DNA from: Streptacidiphilus jeojiense
GTDB taxonomy: Bacteria; Actinomycetota; Actinomycetes; Streptomycetales; Streptomycetaceae
Direction: 5' to 3'
Assembly (NCBI RefSeq): GCF_000719095.1
Contig: NZ_JOEH01000014.1
Coordinates: forward strand, 62,001 to 126,000
Length of the DNA stretch: 64,000 bases
Shown: positions 19,373 through 28,722 of the stretch, one piece after another
Layout of the letters: each line of letters starts with the position of its first letter
Numbering within the stretch: position 1 is the first letter of the stretch
Made by a program: the position numbers and the translations under genes
The notes under the pieces: generated by a model
Seen by the model: the letters and a program-made list of their open reading frames with translations, nothing else
Told to the model about the DNA's origin: nothing
Databases searched by the model: none

Positions 19373-19388
19373 TTGATTGGCCAGTCAA
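19373..19388. promoter_or_regulatory. Operator-like inverted repeat 1, oxidase/permease intergenic region
   Basis: TTGATTGGCCAGTCAA is palindromic at 14 of 16 positions. It lies 9 bp upstream of the amine oxidase start, where bound repressor would block expression. The layout matches the sites at 19443 and 16096. Confidence 0.6.
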
Positions 19389-19442
19389 GGTCCAGAAATA
19401 ATTGCGATGGATCTCTTGACAGCGCGACCCGCCGGGATGAGG

Positions 19443-19458
19443 CTGACTCGCCAATCAG
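19443..19458. promoter_or_regulatory. Operator-like inverted repeat 2, oxidase/permease intergenic region
   Basis: CTGACTCGCCAATCAG is a weaker copy of the repeat at 19373, with half-sites TGA-N8-TCA. It lies 49 bp upstream of the permease start, on the permease side of the divergent region. Confidence 0.5.
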
Positions 19459-19507
19459 ATGTTGCGGTCGGCATCCCCGCCCCGGGAAGCCGGGATCGGG
19501 AGTGGCC

Positions 19508-21109
19508 ATGACCGGAAACAGCGACAAGACCGGGCCGGGACTGGCCGAAACCCTGACCTCCGGACCCGGAACCGGAACCGGAACCGAACCGTGGTCCGGC
19601 GATCTGGACTCCCCCGACGCGGACAAGGGGCTGCGCTCCGGCGCCCTCTCCATGGCGACCAGCCTGATCCTCGCGGTGGCCTCGGCGGCACCGGCCTACA
19701 GCCTCGCCGCCACGCTGGCGTTCATCGTCGGGTTCGTCGGCTTCCAGGCCCCGGCCGTGGTGGTGCTCGCCTTCGTGCCGATCCTCTTCGTCTCGTTCGG
19801 ATACGCCGCGCTCAACCGGCGCGACCCGGACTGCGGCACCATCTTCACCTGGGCTTCCCGGAATCTCAGCCCCAGCCTCGGGTTCCTGGGCGGCTGGGCG
19901 ATCATCGCGTCCTTCGTCCTGGTCGTCGGCAGCCTCGCGCAGGTGGCCGGACAGTATGTGTTCCTGCTGGTGGGAGCCGCCGGCATCGGCTCCGACCCGG
20001 GCAGCACCTGGGTGATGCTGGCCGGGCTGGGATGGCTCGCGCTGATGACCGTCCTCTGCTACCGCGGCATCGAGATCGCCGCAGCCGTCCAACGGGCCCT
20101 GCTCTTCCTCGAGTTCAGCATGCTGGTGGTGCTGTCGGTGGTCGCGCTGGTCCGGGTGTACGGCGGCACCGCGCCGGCCGGGGCGCACCGGCCGCAGCTG
20201 TCCTGGCTCAACCCGTTCGCCGTGGGGTCGGTCGGGGACTTCATCAGCGCCCTGGTGCTCATGCTCTTCATCTACTGGGGCTGGGAGACCGCGATCACCG
20301 TGAACGAGGAGACCGCCGACCGGCACCGCACCCCGGGCCGGGCCGCGACCTGGTCGACGGTGCTGCTCGTGGTGGTCTACCTCGCCGCCACCTTCGCCGT
20401 GGTGTCGTTCGCGGGCATCGGGGACACCGGCATCGGGCTGAACAACCCCGGCAACTCCGGTGACGTCTTCTACGCCCTCGGCACGGCCGTGTTCGGCGCG
20501 AGCGGCTTCGGCTCCGTGCTGTGGCACCTGCTCATCCTGATGGTCCTCACCTCGGCCGCCGCCTCCACCGAGACCACCGTGCTGACCCTGAGCAGGACGG
20601 TGCTGTCCATGGGCGCCCAGGGCGCGCTGCCCCGCGCCCTGGCCCGGGTGCACCCGAAGTACCGCATTCCGCATGTGGGCACGGTCGCCGTGGGCGTCGC
20701 CGGCGGAGCGGTCTACGTCGCGATGAACCTCCTCGGCCACGAACTGGTCATCGGCGACGCGGTCTCCGCCTGCGGCGTCATGATCGCCTTCTACTACGGA
20801 CTCACCGGACTCACCTCCGCGTGGGTCCACCGCACCCAGTGGCGCACCGGTCCGGCGGACCTGTGGCTGCGCACCGTCCTGCCCGCCATCGGCGGCGCCG
20901 TCCTCATCGCGGCCGGAGCATGGAGCCTGGTCCACGCCTGGGACCCGGCCAACAGCAACACCAGCTGGACCCCGTCCTTCGCCCCGGACCTGCACATCGG
21001 CGGAACCTTCGTCATCGGCGTGGCGTCCATCCTCGTCGGCCTGCTCGCACTCCTGGTCTGCCGCCGCCGCTACCCGGCCTTCTTCACCCCCTCGAAGGCC
21101 ACCCGATGA
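19508..21109 (+). CDS. APC-superfamily amino acid / amine permease
   Basis: A 533-residue integral membrane protein with about 12 membrane segments. The first follows the LRSGALSMATSLILAVASAAPAYSLAATLAF stretch typical of the APC family helix-1 region. The frame is open far upstream, but antisense to the oxidase. ATG 19508 has GGGAG 5 bp upstream and is where family similarity begins. The first 35 residues are a Gly/Thr/Pro-rich tail. Divergent pairing with the amine oxidase suggests that it imports that enzyme's substrate, such as a polyamine or aromatic amine. Confidence 0.88.
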   Translation: MTGNSDKTGPGLAETLTSGPGTGTGTEPWSGDLDSPDADKGLRSGALSMATSLILAVASAAPAYSLAATLAFIVGFVGFQAPAVVVLAFVPILFVSFGYAALNRRDPDCGTIFTWASRNLSPSLGFLGGWAIIASFVLVVGSLAQVAGQYVFLLVGAAGIGSDPGSTWVMLAGLGWLALMTVLCYRGIEIAAAVQRALLFLEFSMLVVLSVVALVRVYGGTAPAGAHRPQLSWLNPFAVGSVGDFISALVLMLFIYWGWETAITVNEETADRHRTPGRAATWSTVLLVVVYLAATFAVVSFAGIGDTGIGLNNPGNSGDVFYALGTAVFGASGFGSVLWHLLILMVLTSAAASTETTVLTLSRTVLSMGAQGALPRALARVHPKYRIPHVGTVAVGVAGGAVYVAMNLLGHELVIGDAVSACGVMIAFYYGLTGLTSAWVHRTQWRTGPADLWLRTVLPAIGGAVLIAAGAWSLVHAWDPANSNTSWTPSFAPDLHIGGTFVIGVASILVGLLALLVCRRRYPAFFTPSKATR

Positions 21110-21231
21110 ACCCGGTCGACACCGCCGCGCCCCATCGCACCGTCGCCCACCGCACCGTCGCCCGGCGCGGCTGCGACCGGCGTCAGCAGGCGCATCCGCC
21201 GTCAGCTCTGGTCCCCTCATCGGTGCGGTGA
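21106..21231 (+). CDS. Possible 41-residue ORF coupled to the permease
   Basis: An ATG overlaps the permease stop in an ATGA junction and reads 41 codons, MNPVDTAAPHRTVAHRTVAR and onward, with a short HRTVA repeat. The composition is Arg/His-rich and resembles no family I know. It may be a real small protein, or the stump of a second gene cut by the transposon remnant just downstream. Confidence 0.25.
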   Translation: MNPVDTAAPHRTVAHRTVARRGCDRRQQAHPPSALVPSSVR

Positions 21232-21366
21232 GCGAGGGCGGCTTGAGCGCCAGGTCGCGAAGAGGATCAAGATACGAGCGCCAGTCCGGCACCGGACACC
21301 TTCCCGATACCCCTGAGCTGGCCTTTCGCTACGGCTGTCCGGCCGCTCCGGTAGGACTTCGCTGCC

Positions 21367-21843
21367 GTGGACCGCTCCGCTGAACAGGATCACCGCCGAA
21401 CTCCACGACAGCGGGCACCGGGTCAACCACAGGAAGGTCGCCCGACTGATACGCGAGAAGGACATCGCCGACCTGCGGCTACGGCGACGCCAGCGCGCCA
21501 CCACTCGCGACCGGGCCACCTCCAAGGCCCCTGGCCTGCTGCGACCCGCCACGTCGGTGACATCACTTACCTCCCCGTCGGCGGCCTCGCGCCGGCTGGG
21601 CGATGGCTTACCACATGCGCGGCGGCCTGGTCGTCCAGGCTCTGCACGCAGCCGAGCGAACCAGGGGCAGGCTGGCCGGAGCGACGATGCACGCCGACCA
21701 CGGAGCCCAGTACAGCAGCCGCAGCTACACCGACGCCTGCCGCCGAGCCGGAGGGGTCCATGGGCACCGGTCGGCAGCAGCATGGACAACGCCGCAGCCG
21801 AGAGCTGGAACGCGACCCTTAAAAGCGAGACCCTCCAAGGCCG
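21367..21843 (+). pseudogene. IS3-family transposase remnant, frameshifted
   Basis: Pieces of an IS3 OrfB integrase appear in order but in all three frames. The HTH_21 part (WTAPLNRITAELHDSGHRVN) starts at about 21369. HVGDITYLPVGGL, with the first Asp, follows. GATMHADHGAQYSSRSY, with the second Asp, is next, and SMDNAAAESWNATLKSE, with the Glu, comes last. Several frameshifts and an internal deletion make it dead. It ends just short of the stop of the XRE-nSTAND1-WD40 gene. The 135 bp before it hold no gene. Confidence 0.8.
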
Positions 21844-21864
21844 CGCCGTCTGGCCCAGCGACAG

Positions 21865-24800
21865 TCAGCTACCGCACACCGCCTCGTACGAGTTGTCTTG
21901 GATGTACTGATGCCATTCGGCCCGGGTGAGCGACGACCCTGTCAATGCGCATACCTGCTTGCCCACGGCGGCCGGGTCGGTGGCCCAGAGCCGCACTGCC
22001 CGGTCCGCGCCGCCCGCTGCCAGTGTGCGGCCGTCCGGACTGAAGGCGACGGCGTACACGTGGTCGGTGGGGCCGGTGAGGGTCGCCAGCACAACCGGGG
22101 TGGAGGGGCGAGAGACATCCCAGAGCCAGGTGGTGTGGTCGGTACTCCCTGCAGCAAGAGTCCGGCCGTCGGGGCTGAAGGCAATGGCGTACACGTAGTT
22201 GTCGGGGCCGGTCAGGGGAGGACCAAGGGGGCGCGGCTGGGCCCGTCGGGCAAGGTCCCACAGCCGGACCTTCTTGTCAGCGCTGCCCGCGGCCAGTGTC
22301 CGTCCGTCGGGGCTGAAGGCGACCGAGTAGAAAGTGTCGTCGGCGGTGATCGGCCTGCCGAGGGCGCTCGGCGCGGCGCGGTTGGTCAAGTCCCACAGCC
22401 GAACGGTCCTGTCCGCGCTTCCTGCGGCCAGGGTGCGGCCGTCCGGGCTGAAGGCTACGGAGAATACATAGCTCTGCGGCCCAGTCAGGGGCTTACCGAG
22501 GGGGCGCGGCCGGGTGACGTCGCTGACATCCCATAAGCGTACGGTCCCGTCATCGTTGCCGGTGGCGAGGGTGTGGCCGTCTCGACTGTAGGCCACCGAC
22601 TCCACGTAGCCAGACGCCGGCCCGACGAGCGGCGGCCCCAGGGAGACCGGGCGGGCGGGGTCAGTGATGTTCCACAGCCGCAAACGACTGTCGGTGGACC
22701 CCACGGCGAGGGTAGTGCCGTCAGGACTGAAGGCCACGGCGGCGGCGTTGGCGCCCGGCATGCCGAGGGAGGGGCCCACTGGTTGACGCGTGGTCACGTC
22801 CCAGAGTTGGAGCCGGTCGGCGGCGACCGCCAGCAGGTGCCCGTCGGGGCTGAAGGCGACCCCGTTGACAACGCCGGTGGCGGCCAGCACCGGGCTCGGG
22901 AGGTGCCACAGCCGGGTCTCGGCGTCGGCGTCGCCGGTGACCAGCGTCGTGCTGTCCCTCCAGGCCAGGGAGGTCACCGGGCCGGGGTGCGGCAGCGTAG
23001 CGGTCACCCGGCCGGTGTCCACGTCCCACAGTCGCACCAGGTCATCGCTGCCCCCGGCGGCCAGTGTGCGACCGTCGGGGCTGAAGGCGACCGCGTTGAC
23101 CCAACTCGTCGCTCCGGTCAGTGCCTTTCCGGCTGCCGGGCGGCCAGCGCCGGTGATGTTCCAGAGCCACACGCTCCCGTTCCGGTCGGCCTCCGCCAAC
23201 GTGCGCCCGCCGGGCCCGAACGCCAGCGCGTCCACGACCCCGGTCGGACCGGCGAGTGGCTTGCCGAGAGCACGCGGCGTATCGGGGCGGCTCAGGTCCC
23301 ACAGTCGTACGGTCCTATCGGCGCTGCCAGCCGCCAGGGTACGGCCGTCCGGGCTGAAAGCCACCGCTTCCACGTAGTCGGCGGCGCCGCGTAGCGGATT
23401 GATCATGGTTGGCCGCTCCCGGTCGCTGACGTCCCACAGTCGTACGGTGTTGTCGGCGCTTCCAGCGGCGAGGGTGCGACCGTCCGGGCTGAAAGCCAGC
23501 GAGTAGATGGTGTTGCCGGAGCCAGTCAGAGGCTTGCCCAGGGCGCGCGGGGCAGCCGGGTGGGTGAGGTCCCACAGCCATACGGTTCGGTCGGCGCCTG
23601 CCGCCGCGAGGGTTCGGCCATCCGAGCTGAGGGCCACTGCGAACACGGCCGTTCCGAACATCGCATCGCCGGATGCCGTTGTCTTCGTTCTGAACGCCGT
23701 CAGAAGCTTCCCCAGCAGCCGGGGCCGGGCTGCCTGGGTGGCGTCCCAGAGCCAGACGGTTCCGTCGGCGCACCCGGCCGCCAGCACATGCGTACGGGGA
23801 TCGATCGCTAGGGTCTGCACCGCACCATTCGGGCCCAGTAGTCGCGTGGCCGAGGGCGTTGCGGAGGAGTCGAGCAGGCTGGATCGGGCCTGCGGGGTGG
23901 GCGAGATCCGATAGGCGGCCAGTGAGAGCTGCGCGGCCAGTGCCACATCACCGCTGCGTGCGTGGTCAGCCTCGATTGCGACCTCACGGGAGACTGCCAG
24001 GGCCTGCTGGTAATGGGCTGCCGCGCTCTGCTCGCGCGCATTCTCGCTCTCCTTGAACGCGTACACCGCTAGGCTCCCGGCGACCATCGCCAGCACGGTC
24101 AGGGCGGCCACCAGCCCTTTGAGTACGAGCGTGCGGCGGCGTACGGACAGTTTCTCCTGCTGGTCGTGCTGGATCCCGGCGTCGAGGAATTCCCGCTCCA
24201 GCCGGTTGAGGTCGAGCTGGTGCGAGGGGTCCGTCGCCCAGTCCCGGAACATTGCCAGCGGGCCGCCGCGCGGTAGCGCGTGCAGGTCACGGCCCGCGTC
24301 ATGCCAGGTCTGGGCTGCCTCGGTGAGGCGGCGGTGGACGCGGATGCCGGTGCGGTCGGCGTCGATCCAGGCCCGTAAGCGGGGCCAGGCGATCAGCAGG
24401 GCTTCATGGGTCAGTTCCAGGGTGTCCGCGTGCGCGGTGATCAGCCGCTGATCGATAAAGCGATCGACGATATCGGCCAGTTCGTCCCCGGCGCCGGGCG
24501 CCAGGACCTCGCTGCGCCACACCCGGCGGCGAGTATCGGCGGAATCCTCGGAGACCCGGACCAGCCGCAGGAACAAACGGCGCGTCAGATCCAGCTGTTC
24601 AGAAGTGAGTTCCGAGCAGATTGCCTCGGCGGTGTGCGCGACCGCTCCGGCGATGCCGCCGCTGTCCCGGTAGTCGGATACTGTCAGTCGGCGATCGCGG
24701 CTGCGTCGGAAGGTGGCCAACAGCGCGTGCGACAGCAACGGTAGGGCGCCGGCCTCATGGGCGACATCGGCCGCATTGGCGGTGTCAACGGCCTCCCGCG

Positions 24801-25812
24801 CGGCGCCGCCGGTCGGCGGGGCCAACTCGCTCAATACCAGCTCCACCAGCCCGTCAGGCAGGGTGAGCCCGGCCTTGAGAGCGGGCTCGGCGATGGCCCG
24901 CCGCAGCTCCGCCCGGGCCATCGGGCCGACCACCACTTGCGCGTCCTGCAGGGTGGCGGCCAGCGGCGGATACCGCAGCGCATCAGCGTAGAAGTCGGCC
25001 CGCAGGCCCAGCACGACCTGCGCCCGACCGCCAGCTAGCGCACACAGGGCGGTCACGAACGCCTGGCGCTCGGCCTCGTCCAGACAGGTCGTGAAGGTCT
25101 CCTCGAACTGGTCCACCACCAGCACGAGAGGCTCCCGGACGAGACTGGGCCGACCTTCGGGATCCGTGCTCAGCGCGGCGACCGTCCTCGCCACCGTCGC
25201 CGGGGCGTCCATCGCGAGCCGGGCGGCGAGATCAGTCAGCGGATGCGGGCCCGGGGTGAGTAACTCGACCCGGCGGCCCTCGTCCAGCAGCGTCGGGACC
25301 AGCCCTGCCCGCAGAAGCGAGGATTTGCCGGACCCGGAGGGGCCCACTGCCACGATCAGGGCCTGCCCGGCCGCTTCCCGCTCGGCGAGTCTGCGGCGAA
25401 GCAGGGCCGTCAGTTCCTCCCGGCCGAAGAACCACTCGCTGTGCTCCGGCTCGAAGCTGGCCAGTCCCCGGTACGGGGCCGCCCCGACGGTCCGTCCCCG
25501 GCGCGGGCGCACCCGGATCAGCGCCTCCGTCCACTCCCGTACCGCCTCCGGGTCCGTCACGCCGCAGGCCGCCAGTAGATGCGGAAGCAGATTCACCGAT
25601 GGCAGGTGGGCACCCCCGAAGTAGCCGCCGATCGTGGCGTCCCGCGCGTCAAGGGACCTGGCCACGGCACGTACGGTCAGCCCGGCCCGCTCCCGCAGTA
25701 GCGTCAGTTGGATTGCGAAGTCCCGGCGTTCGCTGATCGCGGCGGGCCCCTCACCCGGCCCCTGACCGTCCCCGTATTCCTGCCGGGCGGCGTACGTCGG
25801 CTCCTCGGCCAT
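21865..25812 (-). CDS. XRE-nSTAND1-TM-WD40 signalling NTPase
   Basis: The 1315-residue protein has a Cro/CI-type HTH (about 30-100, LLRERAGLTVRAVARSLDA). An nSTAND1 NTPase follows (YRGLASFEPEHSEWFFGRE, Walker A GPSGSGKSS at 157-165, Walker B LVLVVDQFEETF). One membrane helix lies near 567-587 (LVAALTVLAMVAGSLAVYAF). Fourteen WD40 repeats of the type VAFSPDGRTLAAGSADRTVRLWDL follow, enough for two seven-bladed propellers. Several repeats are almost identical, a sign of recent duplication. If the helix spans the membrane, the propellers are outside and the HTH and NTPase inside. STAND proteins are ligand-triggered assembly switches. The gene is divergent from the macro/SIR2 operon. Confidence 0.9.
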   Translation of the reverse strand: MAEEPTYAARQEYGDGQGPGEGPAAISERRDFAIQLTLLRERAGLTVRAVARSLDARDATIGGYFGGAHLPSVNLLPHLLAACGVTDPEAVREWTEALIRVRPRRGRTVGAAPYRGLASFEPEHSEWFFGREELTALLRRRLAEREAAGQALIVAVGPSGSGKSSLLRAGLVPTLLDEGRRVELLTPGPHPLTDLAARLAMDAPATVARTVAALSTDPEGRPSLVREPLVLVVDQFEETFTTCLDEAERQAFVTALCALAGGRAQVVLGLRADFYADALRYPPLAATLQDAQVVVGPMARAELRRAIAEPALKAGLTLPDGLVELVLSELAPPTGGAAREAVDTANAADVAHEAGALPLLSHALLATFRRSRDRRLTVSDYRDSGGIAGAVAHTAEAICSELTSEQLDLTRRLFLRLVRVSEDSADTRRRVWRSEVLAPGAGDELADIVDRFIDQRLITAHADTLELTHEALLIAWPRLRAWIDADRTGIRVHRRLTEAAQTWHDAGRDLHALPRGGPLAMFRDWATDPSHQLDLNRLEREFLDAGIQHDQQEKLSVRRRTLVLKGLVAALTVLAMVAGSLAVYAFKESENAREQSAAAHYQQALAVSREVAIEADHARSGDVALAAQLSLAAYRISPTPQARSSLLDSSATPSATRLLGPNGAVQTLAIDPRTHVLAAGCADGTVWLWDATQAARPRLLGKLLTAFRTKTTASGDAMFGTAVFAVALSSDGRTLAAAGADRTVWLWDLTHPAAPRALGKPLTGSGNTIYSLAFSPDGRTLAAGSADNTVRLWDVSDRERPTMINPLRGAADYVEAVAFSPDGRTLAAGSADRTVRLWDLSRPDTPRALGKPLAGPTGVVDALAFGPGGRTLAEADRNGSVWLWNITGAGRPAAGKALTGATSWVNAVAFSPDGRTLAAGGSDDLVRLWDVDTGRVTATLPHPGPVTSLAWRDSTTLVTGDADAETRLWHLPSPVLAATGVVNGVAFSPDGHLLAVAADRLQLWDVTTRQPVGPSLGMPGANAAAVAFSPDGTTLAVGSTDSRLRLWNITDPARPVSLGPPLVGPASGYVESVAYSRDGHTLATGNDDGTVRLWDVSDVTRPRPLGKPLTGPQSYVFSVAFSPDGRTLAAGSADRTVRLWDLTNRAAPSALGRPITADDTFYSVAFSPDGRTLAAGSADKKVRLWDLARRAQPRPLGPPLTGPDNYVYAIAFSPDGRTLAAGSTDHTTWLWDVSRPSTPVVLATLTGPTDHVYAVAFSPDGRTLAAGGADRAVRLWATDPAAVGKQVCALTGSSLTRAEWHQYIQDNSYEAVCGS

Positions 25813-25863
25813 GTGGTCCCCCTGTTCCCCGCGCCCCGGGGTCCCCGCGCCCGCCCCGGGAGT

Positions 25864-25909
25864 CGTACGGCCTTGTACGGCTCAACGGACACTGTCCGGC
25901 TTTGTACGG
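25864..25909. promoter_or_regulatory. Repeat cluster in divergent promoter region
   Basis: Within the 228 bp between the nSTAND1 gene and the macro-domain gene are CGTACGG (25864), TGTACGG (25874) and TGTACGG (25903). They surround a perfect palindrome CGGACACTGTCCG at 25886-25898. The arrangement suits a regulator of both divergent units, possibly the HTH of the nSTAND1 protein itself. This is inferred from pattern only. Confidence 0.4.
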
Positions 25910-26040
25910 ATCCCAGACAACCGGTTCCGCGAGACGGGTTGTGTCGATTTGCTAACGGCACATGCATTGCGTACCTGCCGTCCTGTTACACCCCGGATAC
26001 GCCCGAATACACCCCACTTCGGTCTGAACCAGGAGCTGTT

Positions 26041-27099
26041 GTGACCGAGCCTGCGATCAACCCCGTCGCGCTGTGCACTGCCGCGGCGCTGCTCGTGCTT
26101 GGGCTGGGCATGATCCTCCTCGGCGTACGTGCCGCGGGGGCCGGTCAGCGGCCGGTGGTGCTCGTGGCGGCCTGGCTCTGCGTGGCGTTGGCGGTCGACT
26201 TGGTCATCTTCGGGTTCTTCCCCGAGGACCGGGTGGATGGAGAGGCATTCGGATTCCGGCTGGGCGGTGCGGCGGCGCTGTTCCTGGTGGTTTGGCTGGT
26301 GTGCTTCCGGGTGCACCGGCAGGCGCTCGCGCTGGAGCAGCCCGCAGCCATGCTGCGGCAGAGCCAAGAGGAAGCGGCTGCGCTGCGAGAGCGGCTGGCC
26401 GCGCTCACGGCGGAGCGCCGGCCTACTCGTCTGGCGACGAACCAGCGGCTGCGGCATCCGCTCGTTGCCGATCCTGGCCGCGAGATCGGGATCATCACCG
26501 GGGATCTGAGGGACATCGACTTCGTCGACGTCTGGGTCAATTCCGAGAACACAGACTTTCAGATGTCCCGCTTCCACGAGAGCTCGGTGTCCGGGCTGAT
26601 CCGCTACGAAGGTGCCCGCCGCGACGCCAGCGGCAGGGTCGTGGAGGACTGTATAGCCGACGAACTGGCCGCCCGGGTGAGGGGCCGCACCCCGGTCATG
26701 CCGGGCACTGCGATCGTGACCGGCCCCGGGAAACTCGGCGGGCGCAACCGGGTCCGCCGCATCATCCACGTGGCCTCCGTACAGGGCGAACCGGGCAACG
26801 GCTACCGGCAGGTGCGTAGCGTCGCCCGCTGCGTCAGCAACGCCCTGGCGCTTGCCGAGGCCGAGCCGACGGACGGCGGCCCGCCCTGCCAGTCCATCGT
26901 CTTCCCATTGCTGGGGGCTGGCGAGGCCCACGCCGACCCGGCCACAACCGCCCTGACCCTGCTGACCGCCGCCTACGAGTACCTGTCAGCCGACCGCCCC
27001 GTCGCGATCCGAGCCATCCACTTCCTCGCCTTTACCGACGCCGAGTTGGCCGCGTGCCGCTACGCGGCCGAGCAGTTGCCGGGCCTCAAGACCTCGTGA
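26041..27099 (+). CDS. Membrane-anchored macro-domain protein
   Basis: The 352-residue protein has three membrane helices (about 8-29, 38-59, 75-91), a coiled-coil linker (about 95-125) and a macro domain from about 147. Macro-domain blocks are visible: IGIITGDLRDIDFVDVWVNSENTDF (ADP-ribose adenine and catalytic-loop region), MPGTAIVTGPGKLGGRNRVRRIIHVAS and SIVFPLLGAGEA (phosphate loop). Macro domains bind or hydrolyse ADP-ribose and its derivatives. The GTG start has AGGAG 5 bp upstream, and the frame before it is non-coding. It is the first gene of an operon with a membrane protein and a SIR2 protein, which would produce ADP-ribose from NAD+. Confidence 0.85.
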   Translation: MTEPAINPVALCTAAALLVLGLGMILLGVRAAGAGQRPVVLVAAWLCVALAVDLVIFGFFPEDRVDGEAFGFRLGGAAALFLVVWLVCFRVHRQALALEQPAAMLRQSQEEAAALRERLAALTAERRPTRLATNQRLRHPLVADPGREIGIITGDLRDIDFVDVWVNSENTDFQMSRFHESSVSGLIRYEGARRDASGRVVEDCIADELAARVRGRTPVMPGTAIVTGPGKLGGRNRVRRIIHVASVQGEPGNGYRQVRSVARCVSNALALAEAEPTDGGPPCQSIVFPLLGAGEAHADPATTALTLLTAAYEYLSADRPVAIRAIHFLAFTDAELAACRYAAEQLPGLKTS

Positions 27100-27133
27100 A
27101 CCTCGTGACATCCGACTCCTTGGGAGCAGCATC

Positions 27134-28720
27134 ATGGTGATGACCTCTACCTCACGGAATCTTCCCGACCGGGCCTACGTGACCGGATCCGACCCGCGGC
27201 CGTGGTGGCTGAGGTTGGGCGAAGAGCGGGTGATTGTGAACACCGGATGCCCGGAGCCGGACTGCGACCCTGCTCGCCTCCGTCCGTACGACGTGTACTG
27301 CCCAAACCATGACCGGCCGCTGCCGTTCGCTGTTCCCGACGACCCAAAGCCGCGCCGTGGCCGCCAGATCGCGGTCAACCTGCTGCGAGCGGCCGTCTGC
27401 GGCGCCTTCAGTCTCACCGCCCAGACCGCCGACGGGCTACCCATCGCCGTGCTGTCCGCGCTGACCGGGGCAGCGGTGCTGGGGCTGCCCCTGCGCCATT
27501 ACCCCGTGGGACGCGCGGTCGCCTTGGCTATCTGGACCACGGTGTGCGCCCTAACCACCGTAGCCGCGCTCACTGGCCCGCCGGTGCACCAGGTGCTCGG
27601 CACAGTGGTCCTGGCCGTGGTGGTCCTAGCCTGGCTCGGCCGCTTCGGCGGCACCGCCGGCCGGGCCGCCGACAGGCGTGCCAGGACCAGCCGCATGGGA
27701 CCCGGCCGGTCCCGGCGCCACGCCGCCCAGCGGGCCACCGGGCCCATCGCCGCTGCGATCGTCTCAGTTCCGATGGCGCTGCTGACCGCGCTCGTTCTGG
27801 CGCACGGCCCGTCCGGATGGGTGCTGCGGCTGCCCGTCGTCCAGCGCTGGCTGTACATCGCTGCGATCGGGGGCTTTGCCGGTGCCCTGCTGGTGGCGTT
27901 GGTGGCTGGAGCGCTGGACGGCGTCGGGCTGATCCGTACCGACGTATGGCAGGCGCGCCTTCCCCACAGACCGCACCGACTGTCCTTCGCGGTTCGCGAC
28001 CGCCGCTGGCGGAGCCGCCGCCCGCGTGACTTTGCCGATCGGATCACCGTGCTGCTGATGACGCTCGAATACGCCCTCGCCAGGGCGGCCGCAGGCACTT
28101 TCGCCTTCGTCCTGAACACCCTGCGACTGACCGCGCACGGGCTCGCCAAGGCCGCCGTCCACGGCTTCAACTGGCTGCTCGGGCAGTTTGTGCTGTTCCT
28201 GCGCCGGATGCGGATGTCTGTGGTGTGCGCGGCGCGAGCGATGCGCCGGGCCGGAGTCGAGTGCCTGGTTACCGGCCCGCGCACGGTCCGGATCGTGCTA
28301 GTGCCGGTGGCCGCGCTGCTGGTGGCAGGTGTGTTGCTGCGGCCGGTCGCCGACGGGACGCGCGACTATCTGACCACCGGCGGCTTCGTGGCTCTGGTGA
28401 TCGCGCTGGGGGGCTCCCTCGGCTGCCTCCTGCTGTGGACCGCAGGCTGGGCCGCGCTGTCAGGGGAGCCCTTCGGCCCGGTCCGGGCCTCGGCGCGGCG
28501 GGCTGCCGAATCGGCCTTGCCCCAGGTCGTGATGCTGGCCGCCGTCGGTGGCTGGGTGGTCGGCCTGCCCGGCCTCTTCGGTTACGGGCGGATCCGCATC
28601 GGCTGGATCACGGGCGGCCTGACCCTGATCCTGCTGGCCACGTACCTGAGGCGGCGGGCGGAACCCGAAGCCCAGTCCACCATGGAATCCGGTGCCCAGG
28701 CCACGTCGGAGAGGAGCTAG
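27134..28720 (+). CDS. Multi-pass membrane protein with N-terminal Cys/His knuckle
   Basis: A 528-residue protein of no family I recognise. Residues 1-70 are soluble and hold a possible zinc site (Cys39, Cys44, Cys56, His59). About nine or ten hydrophobic helices follow, in groups (about 80-150, 150-170, 205-270, 310-355, 380-520), with basic loops between them. GGGAG stands 7 bp before the ATG. It is 34 bp after the macro-domain gene and 2 bp before the SIR2 gene, so all three are one unit. It may be the membrane platform or pore of the system. Confidence 0.75.
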   Translation: MVMTSTSRNLPDRAYVTGSDPRPWWLRLGEERVIVNTGCPEPDCDPARLRPYDVYCPNHDRPLPFAVPDDPKPRRGRQIAVNLLRAAVCGAFSLTAQTADGLPIAVLSALTGAAVLGLPLRHYPVGRAVALAIWTTVCALTTVAALTGPPVHQVLGTVVLAVVVLAWLGRFGGTAGRAADRRARTSRMGPGRSRRHAAQRATGPIAAAIVSVPMALLTALVLAHGPSGWVLRLPVVQRWLYIAAIGGFAGALLVALVAGALDGVGLIRTDVWQARLPHRPHRLSFAVRDRRWRSRRPRDFADRITVLLMTLEYALARAAAGTFAFVLNTLRLTAHGLAKAAVHGFNWLLGQFVLFLRRMRMSVVCAARAMRRAGVECLVTGPRTVRIVLVPVAALLVAGVLLRPVADGTRDYLTTGGFVALVIALGGSLGCLLLWTAGWAALSGEPFGPVRASARRAAESALPQVVMLAAVGGWVVGLPGLFGYGRIRIGWITGGLTLILLATYLRRRAEPEAQSTMESGAQATSERS

Positions 28721-28722
28721 GC

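Noticed and set aside
19385..21292. 635-codon minus-strand frame opposite the permease
   Set aside because: The permease has clear membrane helices and a ribosome site; the antisense translation is Gly/Gln/His-rich and matches nothing.
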